Shown: positions 22,783 to 32,233 of the stretch, piece by piece
Layout of the letters: each line of letters starts with the position of its first letter
Numbering within the stretch: the stretch's first letter is position 1
Origin: Aalborgiella sp043740415
Lineage (GTDB): Bacteria > Pseudomonadota > Gammaproteobacteria > Burkholderiales > Burkholderiaceae_C
DNA: 32,471 nucleotides
Assembly (NCBI GenBank): GCA_043740415.1
Contig: JAYUCJ010000075.1
Span: 1-32,471, forward strand
Reading direction: 5' to 3'
The notes under the pieces: model-generated
The model's database searches: none
What the model was told of the DNA's origin: nothing
The model's input: only the letters and a program-made list of their open reading frames with translations
Position numbers and translations under genes: made by a program

Positions 22783-24714
22783 CTATGCTTTCCATTCAAG
22801 CATCACAGTGGCGAGTGGTGGTAGGTCGAGCAGGATGGAGTGAGATTTCCCATGCCATGCAATCTGTTGCGCAGTCGCTATGCCTAAAGGCGTGCCCACA
22901 TTGCTACCACCATAGTGGGCAGAGTCAGTGTTGAGGCGTTCACGGTACGAGCCAGCTTCTGGCACACCTAAGCGATAACCTTTTTGCGCGATAGGCGTGA
23001 AATTAGTGACCACCACCATGTAGGTGCTGTCGTCACGCCCACGACGGATAAAGCTGATGACGGATCGCTCAGCATCGTTGTGCTCAATCCACTCAAAACC
23101 TGCAGGCACGAAATCTTGTTGGTAGAGTGCTGGCGTCTCTTTGTAGAGATGATTTAAGTCGCGCATGAGGCGTTGCACGCCAGCATGCATGGGGCAGTCC
23201 AGTAAATGCCAATCTAGGCTTTGGTCATGGTTCCACTCACGTTCTTGCCCAAATTCGCAACCCATGAAGAGCAGTTTTTTGCCTGGATGGCCAAACATGA
23301 ACCCATAATAGGCACGCAGATTGGCAAACTTTTGCCACGTGTCACCAGGCATTTTGTTAAGCAATGAGCCTTTGCCGTGCACCACTTCATCGTGTGAAAT
23401 CGGCAGCACAAAGTTTTCATTGAAAGCGTACACCAAGCTGAATGTTATTTCGCCATGATGGTGCTTACGGTGAACAGGGTCACGCGCCATGTAGGCCAGC
23501 GTATCGTTCATCCAGCCCATATTCCATTTGTAGTGAAAACCAAGTCCGCCTGCATAGGTTGGGCGAGAAACGGCTGGGAATGCCGTGGATTCTTCTGCCA
23601 GCGTAACAGCTTGCGGTCGCTCTGTGCCCACCACTTCGTTCATGCGTTTGAGGAAAGCTATTGTTTCAAGGTTTTCGCGACCACCGTTTTTATTCGGTAT
23701 CCATTCACCGGCTTTGCGGCTGTAATCGCGGTACAACATGGAAGCTACAGCATCAACCCGCAAGCCATCAACGCCATAGCGTTCTAACCAATAAAGAGCA
23801 TTACCGATTAAAAAGTTACTGACCTCCGTGCGCCCCAAGTTGTAGATGAGCGTACTCCAGTCGTTGTGGAAGCCCTCGCGTGGGTCAGCATACTCATAGA
23901 GGTGCGTGCCATCAAAATTACCCAAACCATGCGAGTCGGTTGGGAAATGAGCAGGCACCCAGTCCAAAATCAAGCCTATGCCTTCCGCATGGCAACGCGC
24001 TACAAAACGCACAAACCCCTGCGCATCACCGTAACGGGAGGTCGGTGAATAAAGCCCGACAGGCTGGTAACCCCAAGAGCCATCAAATGGATGTTCGCTG
24101 ATAGGAAGCAACTCTAAGTGGGTGAAGCCCATGTCTTTGGTATAGGGCACCAAGCTGTCACCGAGTTCGTCCCAGTTCAACCAGCGGCCTGCGCCATTGT
24201 TTGAGCCATCGGATTCGCGTCGCCATGAACCCAGGTGCACTTCGTAAATACTAATGGGAGCGTCCAGCGCATTGGCTTTTTGACGAACGGGTGAGGGCGC
24301 AACCATGCTGGGCAACGCAGCAACGACACTGGCCGTAGCGGGACGCAATTCGGACTGTCTTGCGTAAGGGTCTGCCCTTGCAGGCAAAAGCGTGCCGTCG
24401 CTTGCTGCAAGTTCGAACTTATACAGCGCGCCTTCTGAAATGTTTGGCAAAAACAATTCCCAAACACCGCATTCTGGTCGCAATCGCATAGGGTTTTGCC
24501 GACCATCCCAGTGGTTAAAGTCACCAACCACGCTCACACGCGAAGCATTTGGTGCCCAGACGGCAAAGCGCGTTCCCTGCACGCCATCCAGCACAAAGGG
24601 ATGAGCGCCCAAGACTTCATACGGGCGCAAATGCGTACCCTCGGCAAGTAGCCAGACATCAAGATCGCTTAACAATGGCGACATATGGCCAGTATCATCC
24701 TTGGGATTTTGCAT
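22783..24714 (-). CDS. glgB: 1,4-alpha-glucan branching enzyme GlgB
   Basis: Cuts alpha-1,4-glucan and re-attaches the segment by alpha-1,6 linkage, giving glycogen its branches. The 643 residues start with a single CBM48 domain (about 30-110, PYEVLGAHPF); the extra N1 module of E. coli GlgB is absent. Active-site parts are DGSWGYQPVGLY at 211-222, nucleophile Asp321 in GVDGLRVDAV, acid/base Glu374 in LAEEST and Asp442 in ISHDEVVHGKGS. AAGG eight bases before the ATG supports the start. It lies 59 bp after glgP and overlaps the upstream region of glgX. Confidence 0.96.
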   Translation of the reverse strand: MQNPKDDTGHMSPLLSDLDVWLLAEGTHLRPYEVLGAHPFVLDGVQGTRFAVWAPNASRVSVVGDFNHWDGRQNPMRLRPECGVWELFLPNISEGALYKFELAASDGTLLPARADPYARQSELRPATASVVAALPSMVAPSPVRQKANALDAPISIYEVHLGSWRRESDGSNNGAGRWLNWDELGDSLVPYTKDMGFTHLELLPISEHPFDGSWGYQPVGLYSPTSRYGDAQGFVRFVARCHAEGIGLILDWVPAHFPTDSHGLGNFDGTHLYEYADPREGFHNDWSTLIYNLGRTEVSNFLIGNALYWLERYGVDGLRVDAVASMLYRDYSRKAGEWIPNKNGGRENLETIAFLKRMNEVVGTERPQAVTLAEESTAFPAVSRPTYAGGLGFHYKWNMGWMNDTLAYMARDPVHRKHHHGEITFSLVYAFNENFVLPISHDEVVHGKGSLLNKMPGDTWQKFANLRAYYGFMFGHPGKKLLFMGCEFGQEREWNHDQSLDWHLLDCPMHAGVQRLMRDLNHLYKETPALYQQDFVPAGFEWIEHNDAERSVISFIRRGRDDSTYMVVVTNFTPIAQKGYRLGVPEAGSYRERLNTDSAHYGGSNVGTPLGIATAQQIAWHGKSHSILLDLPPLATVMLEWKA

Positions 24715-24773
24715 GGATTGACCTTACTTCATGGAATGGTTGACGACTCAGTATGGCAGTTTTGATGTTTTGT

Positions 24774-27218
24774 TTATAGCGTATCTGCTTCAATATGCCA
24801 GATCTGGCGAGCATATTCCCGAATCGTTCGGTCAGAAGAGAAAACACCCATGCCCGCGACGTTGGCAATAGCGCGCTCGCACCACTGGGCCGGTGTGCGA
24901 GAAAGGTCATCCACCCGCAACTGTGCCTCTACATACGATGCATAGTCAGCCAGCAGCATGTAGTGATCACCACCACCGATCAATGAATCCACCAACGGGC
25001 CATATCGGTTGGGTTCTTCGGGCGAAAATAGGCCGCCAGCTACAGCGTCCAAGACCGACTTCAACGCTGGCAAACTGTCGTAATAGTGTCTTGAGATATA
25101 ACCGCTTTGACGCAAGGCTTGCACTTCAGGTGTTTTCAAACCGAAGATGAAGATATTTTCATCCCCAACGTTTTGCCTGATTTCAATGTTCGCACCATCG
25201 TCTGTACCAATGGTTAAAGCGCCATTGAGTGCGAGTTTCATGTTGCCTGTACCCGAAGCTTCAGTACCAGCGGTAGAAATTTGCTCTGACAAATCCGCGC
25301 CCGGCATGATGATTTCTGCGACAGACACACCATAGTTAGGAATAAATACCAACTTGAGTTTATCTCCCACACGTGGGTCGTTGTTAATCACGCTACCCAC
25401 ATCATGAATCAGCCGAATAATAGACTTTGCCGTGTGGTAGCTTGATGCGGCTTTGCCTGCGAAAATTACGGTTCTCGGCACCCAAGCGGCATCTGGGTTG
25501 GCAAGGATCGCTTGATACCGTGTGATCACGTGCAAAACATTCAACAATTGGCGTTTGTACTCATGAATGCGCTTGACTTGAACGTCAAACAGACTGTCTG
25601 GATTGACCTTGACGCCAGCAGTTCGCTCAATATATGCTGCCAATCGTACTTTGTTAGCCCGTTTAATCGCCATGAATGACTTTTGAAATACGGCATCACT
25701 CTTGAGCGCTTTTAAGCCTTGAAGCTGGTCAAGATTTAATCGCCATGACTTGCCCAGTGTGCTGTCGAGCAGGCTTGAAAGCTCTGGATTGGCTTGTGCC
25801 AACCAACGACGCGGCGTGACGCCATTGGTCATATTGGTGAAACGCTCTGGCCAGATGCTGGCGAAGTCAGCAAAAATGGTTTGCACGAGTAAATCTGAAT
25901 GCAAGGCGGAAACACCATTGACTTTGTGACTGCCAACGATAGACAAATTCGCCATGCGTACACGTCGTTCGCCGTTCTCATCAATCAGTGACAGACGTGA
26001 TAAAAAGGCATCATCGTTGGGGCGATGGCGCGCGGCCATCTCAAGGAATTCTTTGTTAATCTGGAAAATAATCTCCAAATGACGCGGCAGCACATGCTGC
26101 ATCAGCGCCACAGGCCAAGTCTCCAAAGCCTCTGGCATCAAGGTGTGGTTGGTGTAGGAAAAAGTCTTGCAACACAATGCCCAAGCTGTGTCCCAAGCCA
26201 TGGTGTGCTCATCACATAACACACGCATCAACTCCGCCACGCCAATCGCAGGGTGGGTGTCGTTCAGATGAATCGCAACTTTATCCGCTAAATTAGCAAG
26301 GCTTGGATGCTCTTTTAAATGACGATGAATCAAATCTTGAATGGAGGCTGAGACAAAGAAGTACTCTTGCTTCAATCGAAGTTCACGGCCTGCTGGTGTG
26401 CTGTCGTTGGGATAAAGCACCCAAGAAATGTTTTCGTACTCGTTTTTCGCGCTGGCTGCGCGTGCATAGTCACCCGTGTTGAACGCGTTCAAGTCGATAT
26501 GCGCAGGCGCAACAGCCTTCCATAAACGCAAAGTGCTGACTTTTTCTGTGCCATGTCCTGGAATCACCATGTCATACGCTTTTGCGGCGACTTCGCCGGC
26601 GTTGCGCCACACAGCTTGGCCATTCACGTGCTCTACCCAACCGCCAAACCGCACAGGGTAAGTGATGTCTGCTCGTGGGAATTCCCAAGGTGTGCCGTTT
26701 TGTAGCCAAGGGTCTGGGTATTCGGTCTGGCAACCTGCTTGAATATCTTGCGCGAACATGCCGTATTCGTAGCGGATGCCATAGCCAAATGACGGCAAAC
26801 CCACGGTCGCCATCGAATCCAAGAAGCATGCTGCCAAGCGACCCAGGCCGCCATTTCCCAAGGCGGCATCAGGTTCGCGAGCAGCAACGTCTTCCATCTT
26901 TTGCGCATACTGTGCAAGGCCTTTTGACGCTTCTTCCGTCAAATTCAATGCTGCCATCGCATTTGACAGCGTACGACCCATCAAAAATTCCATCGACAAG
27001 TAAACCACACGTCTCGATTTGGCTGCTTGTTCGCGTGCTTGGGTTTCAACCCAACGTCTTGAGAGTTGTTCCCGCGCAACCTGTGAAACCGCTTGCATGA
27101 GATCCGTACGCGTGGCTTCACTTGACGCGACGCCAACAGTTTTCAACAAATGCTCTTCAATTTGAGCTGCGATGTTTGTGCTGGTTTGTGTACTGTTGTT
27201 TGTGAGGCTTTGAGACAC
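24774..27218 (-). CDS. glgP: Glycogen/starch phosphorylase
   Basis: Releases glucose-1-phosphate from the non-reducing ends of glycogen. It is 814 residues long, normal for the family. It begins with GTG (27218) behind AAGGA at a seven-base spacing. Family blocks seen include VVYLSMEFLMGRTLSNAM near 72-89, ALGNGGLGRLAACFLDS near 119-135 and the PLP-binding region EASGTGNMKLALNGALTIGT with the Schiff-base Lys661. It is the first gene of the minus wing and diverges from amylosucrase. The product glucose-1-phosphate is also the substrate of GlgC encoded on the other wing. Confidence 0.96.
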   Translation of the reverse strand: MSQSLTNNSTQTSTNIAAQIEEHLLKTVGVASSEATRTDLMQAVSQVAREQLSRRWVETQAREQAAKSRRVVYLSMEFLMGRTLSNAMAALNLTEEASKGLAQYAQKMEDVAAREPDAALGNGGLGRLAACFLDSMATVGLPSFGYGIRYEYGMFAQDIQAGCQTEYPDPWLQNGTPWEFPRADITYPVRFGGWVEHVNGQAVWRNAGEVAAKAYDMVIPGHGTEKVSTLRLWKAVAPAHIDLNAFNTGDYARAASAKNEYENISWVLYPNDSTPAGRELRLKQEYFFVSASIQDLIHRHLKEHPSLANLADKVAIHLNDTHPAIGVAELMRVLCDEHTMAWDTAWALCCKTFSYTNHTLMPEALETWPVALMQHVLPRHLEIIFQINKEFLEMAARHRPNDDAFLSRLSLIDENGERRVRMANLSIVGSHKVNGVSALHSDLLVQTIFADFASIWPERFTNMTNGVTPRRWLAQANPELSSLLDSTLGKSWRLNLDQLQGLKALKSDAVFQKSFMAIKRANKVRLAAYIERTAGVKVNPDSLFDVQVKRIHEYKRQLLNVLHVITRYQAILANPDAAWVPRTVIFAGKAASSYHTAKSIIRLIHDVGSVINNDPRVGDKLKLVFIPNYGVSVAEIIMPGADLSEQISTAGTEASGTGNMKLALNGALTIGTDDGANIEIRQNVGDENIFIFGLKTPEVQALRQSGYISRHYYDSLPALKSVLDAVAGGLFSPEEPNRYGPLVDSLIGGGDHYMLLADYASYVEAQLRVDDLSRTPAQWCERAIANVAGMGVFSSDRTIREYARQIWHIEADTL

Positions 27219-27411
27219 TTGATAATCCTTCGAATAATTTTTACAAAATACCGTGAAAATATTTTCGCATGCGGTAACAGCTTGGTAACTGTTTTTTGCG
27301 CTATGTTCTATATGATTTGGGAATATTGGGTATTTTTTCTATTTTGTCCGTATTTTTAGTTTTAGACGATGACTTCGACCTATCTAACCAATTTATAACG
27401 ATTGCTAGCGA
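27219..27411. promoter_or_regulatory. Divergent control region between glgP and amylosucrase
   Basis: An AT-rich 193-bp region that must carry the promoters of both wings. It contains the perfect 12-bp palindrome GAAAATATTTTC at 27255-27266. It also contains GGTAACAGCTTGGTAAC at 27273-27289, which holds two GGTAAC hexamers 11 bp apart and recurs exactly at 29242-29258. A TATAAC at 27394-27399 could be a -10 for amylosucrase; it would leave only a few untranslated bases, and no Shine-Dalgarno precedes that gene. No matching -35 is convincing. Confidence 0.5.
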
Positions 27412-29334
27412 ATGCTAACCCCGAATTTAGAAACCACTAGTTTGTTAAGTGCTGTAAAAAAACAAGTATCTTTAATCTCAGGCGTTGAAGTTCGCGGTCA
27501 AAGTTGGGTTGAATTCAGCAATCGATTCGACAGATTTGCCCCTCGATTGTTTGAAGAATTGAATGCACTGTACGGTCAGCAAACAGGTTTTAGCGATTTT
27601 TTGGTTGATTTGATACATGTGGCGTATCAATCCTTCCAAGCCCGTCCCGCAGATTTAAAAGCCCTGGACACCCAAAGAGAGCGCAATCCTCGTTGGTTTC
27701 AATCACAAAAAATGCTGGGTGGCGTTTGTTACATCGATTTGTTTGCCGGTGATTTACGCGGCTTACAAGCGCAAATTCCGTATTTCAAAGAGCTCGGGTT
27801 GACGTATCTGCACTTGATGCCGCCTTACAAGTGCCCTGTCCCTAACAGTGATGGTGGTTATGCGGTGAGCATCTATCGAGAAGTAAACCCAAAACTGGGG
27901 ACCATGGCTGATTTGCGCGATTTTGCCGCTGCTTTGCGCAAAGAGGGCATCAGCTTGGTGCTAGATTTTATTTTTAACCATACGTCTGATGAACACGAAT
28001 GGGCGGTAGGTGCATTTACCGGAAAACCGCAATACAACGATTTTTATTACTTGTTCCCCGATAGAAGCATGCCCGATGCTTATGACAAAACTTTGCGTGA
28101 AATCTTCCCAGATGCACATGCTGGCTCGTTTTCGCAGCTGGCCGATGGTCGCTGGGTTTGGACTACTTTTAATTCGTTCCAATGGGATTTGAATTACAGC
28201 AACCCTGCCGTGTTCACGGCCATGGCCGGTGAAATGTTGGCGATTGCCAATATTGGCGCTGAATTTTTGCGTATGGATGCTGTCGCCTTTGTTTGGAAAC
28301 AATTAGGCACGTCATGCGAAAACTTGCCCGAGGCGCATGGTTTGATTCGGGCGTTTAGCGCTTTGGTGCGCATTGCCGCGCCTGCAATGTTGTTTAAGTC
28401 GGAAGCTATCGTTCACCCGGACGATGTTGTTAAGTACATTTCACCCGAAGAATGCCAAGTGGCGTACAACCCACTACAAATGGCCTTGTTGTGGAACACG
28501 CTGGCCACGCGCGAGGTCAATTTATTGCAACAAGCGCTTGAAGAGCGTCACAATTTGCACCCAGATACAGTTTGGGTCAACTATGTTCGCAGCCATGACG
28601 ATATTGGCTGGACGTTTGCGGACGAAGATGCGATTAAATTCGGTATCAATGGCTACGACCACAGGCAGTTTTTAAATCGCTTTTACGTGAACCGCTTTGA
28701 CACTAGTTTTGCACGTGGCGTACCGTTTCAAGACAATCCTGCGACTGGGGATTGTCGAATCAGTGGTACGTGCGCGTCATTAGCCGGCGTAGCACAAGGC
28801 GACCCACTGGCGGTTAAAAGAATATTGCTTTTGCACAGTGTGATTTTGAGCAGCGGCGGCATTCCTTTGATCTATTTGGGCGATGAAGTGGGTACCTTAA
28901 ACGACCTCAACTACCAAAAAGACCCAGCAAAAGCGGATGACAGTCGTTGGGTGCACCGTAGCGAACGTGTCAAATCGTTATACGCAGATCGTCACGATCA
29001 AAGCACCATTGCGGGGAAAATTTACGCAGGACTAAGGCACATGATCACGCAGCGATCCGCCAGCGCTGCGTTCGCTGGTGGTCATTTGACGGGTTTTAGA
29101 ACGGGCAATCCAAGTGTTCTAGGTTACCAGCGTGGTACGGATGGCACCAAGGTGCTGGTGTTGGCAAATTTCAGCGAATTTGAGCAGCATTGCGCACCCG
29201 AAATATTCTCGGCCATGCCCAGTGAAGCGAAAGATCTATTAGGTAACAGCTTGGTAACACTGCCGCTGCGCCAAGGGTTAACGTTGACTGCCTATCAGGT
29301 TGTTTGGCTGGATGTAAGCAAACATTTGGTATAA
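27412..29334 (+). CDS. ams: Amylosucrase, GH13_4
   Basis: Transfers glucose from sucrose directly onto alpha-1,4-glucan and releases fructose, without a nucleotide sugar. The 640-residue protein follows Neisseria polysaccharea amylosucrase, as I remember it, almost block by block with a +3 offset, including the MLTP start that fixes the ATG. The subsite -1 residues are present: Asp147 (SDGGYAVS), Asp289 nucleophile (FLRMDAVAF), Glu331 acid/base (KSEAIVHP), His395-Asp396 (RSHDDIGWTF) and Arg512 (DDSRWVHR). There is no signal peptide, so it acts in the cytoplasm, where sucrose must be imported or made. It heads the plus wing, 70 bp before glgC. Sucrose hydrolases of the same subfamily are the main alternative. 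Confidence 0.93.
   Translation: MLTPNLETTSLLSAVKKQVSLISGVEVRGQSWVEFSNRFDRFAPRLFEELNALYGQQTGFSDFLVDLIHVAYQSFQARPADLKALDTQRERNPRWFQSQKMLGGVCYIDLFAGDLRGLQAQIPYFKELGLTYLHLMPPYKCPVPNSDGGYAVSIYREVNPKLGTMADLRDFAAALRKEGISLVLDFIFNHTSDEHEWAVGAFTGKPQYNDFYYLFPDRSMPDAYDKTLREIFPDAHAGSFSQLADGRWVWTTFNSFQWDLNYSNPAVFTAMAGEMLAIANIGAEFLRMDAVAFVWKQLGTSCENLPEAHGLIRAFSALVRIAAPAMLFKSEAIVHPDDVVKYISPEECQVAYNPLQMALLWNTLATREVNLLQQALEERHNLHPDTVWVNYVRSHDDIGWTFADEDAIKFGINGYDHRQFLNRFYVNRFDTSFARGVPFQDNPATGDCRISGTCASLAGVAQGDPLAVKRILLLHSVILSSGGIPLIYLGDEVGTLNDLNYQKDPAKADDSRWVHRSERVKSLYADRHDQSTIAGKIYAGLRHMITQRSASAAFAGGHLTGFRTGNPSVLGYQRGTDGTKVLVLANFSEFEQHCAPEIFSAMPSEAKDLLGNSLVTLPLRQGLTLTAYQVVWLDVSKHLV
29242..29258. promoter_or_regulatory. 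Second copy of the 17-bp GGTAAC element
   Basis: GGTAACAGCTTGGTAAC is identical to 27273-27289. It lies within the last codons of amylosucrase (read GNSLVT), about 147 bp before the glgC start. It could serve a promoter for glgC-glgA located in the end of the amylosucrase gene. Confidence 0.4.
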
Positions 29335-29404
29335 AGTTTAGGTTTAAGATGTTGTAAAAATCCAAGACATTCAGGATTCAAACGACAACCACCCAGGAGA
29401 CAGC

Positions 29405-30673
29405 ATGGAAACTACGCAACTAGCACAGAGTCTGGATTTACCCAAAAGCGCCGTAGCCTTGGTTTTGGCCGGAGGTCGTGGCAGCCGGCTGATGAATCTA
29501 ACCGACAGACGCGCCAAACCTGCGGTGTACTTTGGCGGCAAATTCCGCATCATTGACTTCGCCTTGTCCAATTGTTTGAACTCTGGTATTCGTCGCATTG
29601 GTGTGATCACGCAATACAAATCGCACAGCTTGCTGCGCCATTTGCAGCGTGGCTGGGCGTTTCTGAAGACGGAGATGAATGAATTTGTCGACTTGTTGCC
29701 AGCCCAGCAACGCAATGACGACGAAAGCTGGTACCGAGGCACGGCAGACGCCGTCTACCAAAACCATGACATTTTGGAAAGCTATGGCGCTAAATACATT
29801 GTTGTTCTAGCTGGCGACCATATTTACAAAATGAACTACGCTTTAATGTTGGCGGACCATGTCGCCAAAGGTCGTCAATGCACAGTGGGTTGCTTGGCAG
29901 TGCCTAGGGCGGAAGCTACAGCATTCGGTGTCATGGCGGTCGATGAGAACAGCTTGATCACCGATTTTTTAGAAAAACCAGCTGATCCGCCTTTGATGCC
30001 TGGCAGTACTGATATGTCGCTGGCCAGTATGGGCATCTACATCTTTAACGCAGAATATCTGTACAAAGAGCTAGAGCGCGATATGGCCGATCCTGATTCC
30101 GACCACGACTTTGGCAAAGACATCATTCCGCGCGCAGTGCGCAATGGCGATGCAGCGGCGCATCCATTCTCAATCAGCGCGGTCACAAGCGACGAGAATG
30201 AGGAACCCTATTGGCGCGATGTGGGCACGATTGATGCTTATTGGGATGCCAATATTGACTTAACAGCGACCGAGCCAAAACTCAATTTGTATGACAAAAA
30301 ATGGCCAATTTGGACCTATCAAGCCCAGCTACCGCCAGCTAAATTTGTGCATAACCAAGAAGACAGACGTGGCATGGCGATTGAGTCCGTCGTGTCAGGC
30401 GGTTGTATTGTCTCTGGCAAAGTGTTTCGCACGGTCTTATTTTCTAGTGTGCGGGTTCACTCGTATGCGGAGGTTAATTGGTCTGTTTTATTGCCTGAAG
30501 TTCAAATTGGCCGTAGTGCACGGTTGACGCGCGCCGTGATTGACCGCGGATGCCACATTCCTGACGGTATGGTCATTGGTGAAGATGCAGCACTGGATGC
30601 TGAGCGCTTTCATCGCAGCGAAAACGGTATCACATTAGTGACAGCGGAAATGCTGGCAAAACTTGCCGCATGA
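29405..30673 (+). CDS. glgC: Glucose-1-phosphate adenylyltransferase
   Basis: Makes ADP-glucose from ATP and glucose-1-phosphate, the usual controlled step of bacterial glycogen synthesis. The 422 residues begin the nucleotidyltransferase domain with VLAGGRGSRLMNLTDRRAKPAVYFGG at about 20-45. SWYRGTADAVYQN at 108-120, VLAGDHIYKMNY, and DFLEKP follow. The C-terminal half has the beta-helix domain (SVVSGGCIVSG, then IDRGCHIPDGMVIGEDA). A strong AGGAG precedes the ATG at five bases. The stop overlaps the glgA start (ATGA at 30670-30673), so the two synthesis enzymes are translationally coupled. Confidence 0.97.
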   Translation: METTQLAQSLDLPKSAVALVLAGGRGSRLMNLTDRRAKPAVYFGGKFRIIDFALSNCLNSGIRRIGVITQYKSHSLLRHLQRGWAFLKTEMNEFVDLLPAQQRNDDESWYRGTADAVYQNHDILESYGAKYIVVLAGDHIYKMNYALMLADHVAKGRQCTVGCLAVPRAEATAFGVMAVDENSLITDFLEKPADPPLMPGSTDMSLASMGIYIFNAEYLYKELERDMADPDSDHDFGKDIIPRAVRNGDAAAHPFSISAVTSDENEEPYWRDVGTIDAYWDANIDLTATEPKLNLYDKKWPIWTYQAQLPPAKFVHNQEDRRGMAIESVVSGGCIVSGKVFRTVLFSSVRVHSYAEVNWSVLLPEVQIGRSARLTRAVIDRGCHIPDGMVIGEDAALDAERFHRSENGITLVTAEMLAKLAA

Positions 30674-32145
30674 AGGTATTACACGCAGCGGCAGAAGTTT
30701 TTCCGCTGGTAAAAACGGGTGGTTTAGCCGATGTATTGGGCGCTTTGCCACAGGCTTTGGTCAAAGCTGGTGTGGATGCACGCATGGTTTTACCTGGCTT
30801 CCCAGCTATCAAAAAGGGCGTTTTAAAGCAAAAATTGGTTTCCGATATTGGTGCGGTTTTTGGTGCAGGTAAGGTTTCTTTGTGGCTTGGCAGCATGCCA
30901 AATTCCGAACCAGGAAGCAATGTTCAAGCCTACGTCATCGATGCACCGTATCTTTACGACCGCGTTGGCAACCCGTATCAAACCGCTGACGGTAGCGAGT
31001 GGCCAGACAATGCGCAACGCTTTGCTTTGCTAGGCTGGGTGGCGGCGCATTTGGCTGCGGGTGAGTTGGATGGCGCTTGGTGCCCCGATGTGTTGCATGT
31101 GCACGACTGGCATGCCGCCATGGCCTGCGCCTACTTGGCGATGCATCCATATACCTCAACGAAGACTGTTTTCACCGTTCATAATTTGGCTTACCAAGGC
31201 TTGTTTGACGAGCGTGATTTCCATCTGATGGGTCTACCAGCACGTTTGTTGGCACCCACAGGCTTAGAGTTTCACGGCCAGTTTTCTTTTATGAAAGCGG
31301 GTTTGACCTATGCCAACCGCGTCACCACGGTTAGCCCCACTTATGCGACAGAGATGGCAACGCCAGAATTTGGCTGCGGTTTGGATGGTTTGGTCAAAGC
31401 GCGTGGCGCGGACGTGTCTGGTATTTTGAATGGCGTTGATGGTGCGATTTGGGACCCCGCAACAGACAAAGAAATTGCTGTCAGATACACGGCTAGGAAC
31501 TTAGCGGGCAAGCTGACATGCAAAGCAGCCTTGCAAAAATCTTTGGGATTGAAAATTGACCCCAAAGCGCCACTTTTCGGCGTGGTGAGTCGTTTAACGT
31601 CGCAAAAAGGGCTGGATCTCGTATTGGCCGCTTTGCCCGCCTTGCTAGCAGATGGCGCTCAGCTGGCGGTGCAGGGCAGTGGCGATGCTGATTTAGAAGC
31701 TGCTTTTGTAGCAGCAACTGCAGCCCATCCTGGCCGCGTCGCCGTTCGTTTGGGCTATGACGAGGCCTTTGCCCACCATATGATGGCCGGTTGTGACCTC
31801 ATGTTCGTTCCTTCGCGCTTTGAGCCTTGCGGTCTGACGCAACTCTATGCCTTGCGCTACGGTACTGTGCCCTTGGTCAGAAGCGTGGGCGGCTTGGTGG
31901 ATACGGTGGTGGATGCCACGGCAGATGCCTTACAGCAAGACAAAGCTACTGGCTTTATGTTCGGCCCAGCCACCCCCGCTGCACTCGCTGCTGCTATGGG
32001 GCAAGCCATCAAAACGTTTGCGAATACCAAGCTTTGGAACCAAATCGTCCTGCGCGGCATGGTGCAGAGCTTTTCGTGGGACGATGCGGCTAAAGAGTAT
32101 TTAGCTCTTTATCAAGTAGCTTTGCAAACGAAGCAAATCAAATAA
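30670..32145 (+). CDS. glgA: Glycogen synthase (ADP-glucose), GT5
   Basis: Elongates alpha-1,4-glucan from ADP-glucose. The 491 residues show the N-terminal nucleotide-sugar motif KTGGLADV (Lys15-Val22) and the family blocks DVLHVHDWHA near 138 and FTVHNLAYQG near 168. FGVVSRLTSQKGLDL (near 304) and PSRFEPCGLTQLYALRYG (near 381), with the conserved Glu, follow. The start overlaps the glgC stop by four bases. An 88-bp AT-rich gap separates it from the following phosphohexomutase. Confidence 0.97.
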   Translation: MKVLHAAAEVFPLVKTGGLADVLGALPQALVKAGVDARMVLPGFPAIKKGVLKQKLVSDIGAVFGAGKVSLWLGSMPNSEPGSNVQAYVIDAPYLYDRVGNPYQTADGSEWPDNAQRFALLGWVAAHLAAGELDGAWCPDVLHVHDWHAAMACAYLAMHPYTSTKTVFTVHNLAYQGLFDERDFHLMGLPARLLAPTGLEFHGQFSFMKAGLTYANRVTTVSPTYATEMATPEFGCGLDGLVKARGADVSGILNGVDGAIWDPATDKEIAVRYTARNLAGKLTCKAALQKSLGLKIDPKAPLFGVVSRLTSQKGLDLVLAALPALLADGAQLAVQGSGDADLEAAFVAATAAHPGRVAVRLGYDEAFAHHMMAGCDLMFVPSRFEPCGLTQLYALRYGTVPLVRSVGGLVDTVVDATADALQQDKATGFMFGPATPAALAAAMGQAIKTFANTKLWNQIVLRGMVQSFSWDDAAKEYLALYQVALQTKQIK

Positions 32146-32233
32146 AGCTGTAAAAAGTGCTGCAAAAAATTAGATAATTCACAGAATATAAAAAGAATAC
32201 CAAAAGAATTTTTAAAAAATAAGGAAACACACC

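Noticed and set aside
28781..28792. TAGCCGGCGTAG inside amylosucrase matches the interspersed-repeat core.
   Set aside because: It encodes a segment (SLAGVAQ) that matches the normal amylosucrase protein, and the downstream part of the repeat with its hairpin is missing. Coincidence is more likely.
30804..30815. AGCTATCAAAAA in glgA resembles the hairpin part of the repeat.
   Set aside because: No GCCGGC core or second hairpin arm is present, and the codons fit the normal GlgA N-terminal region.
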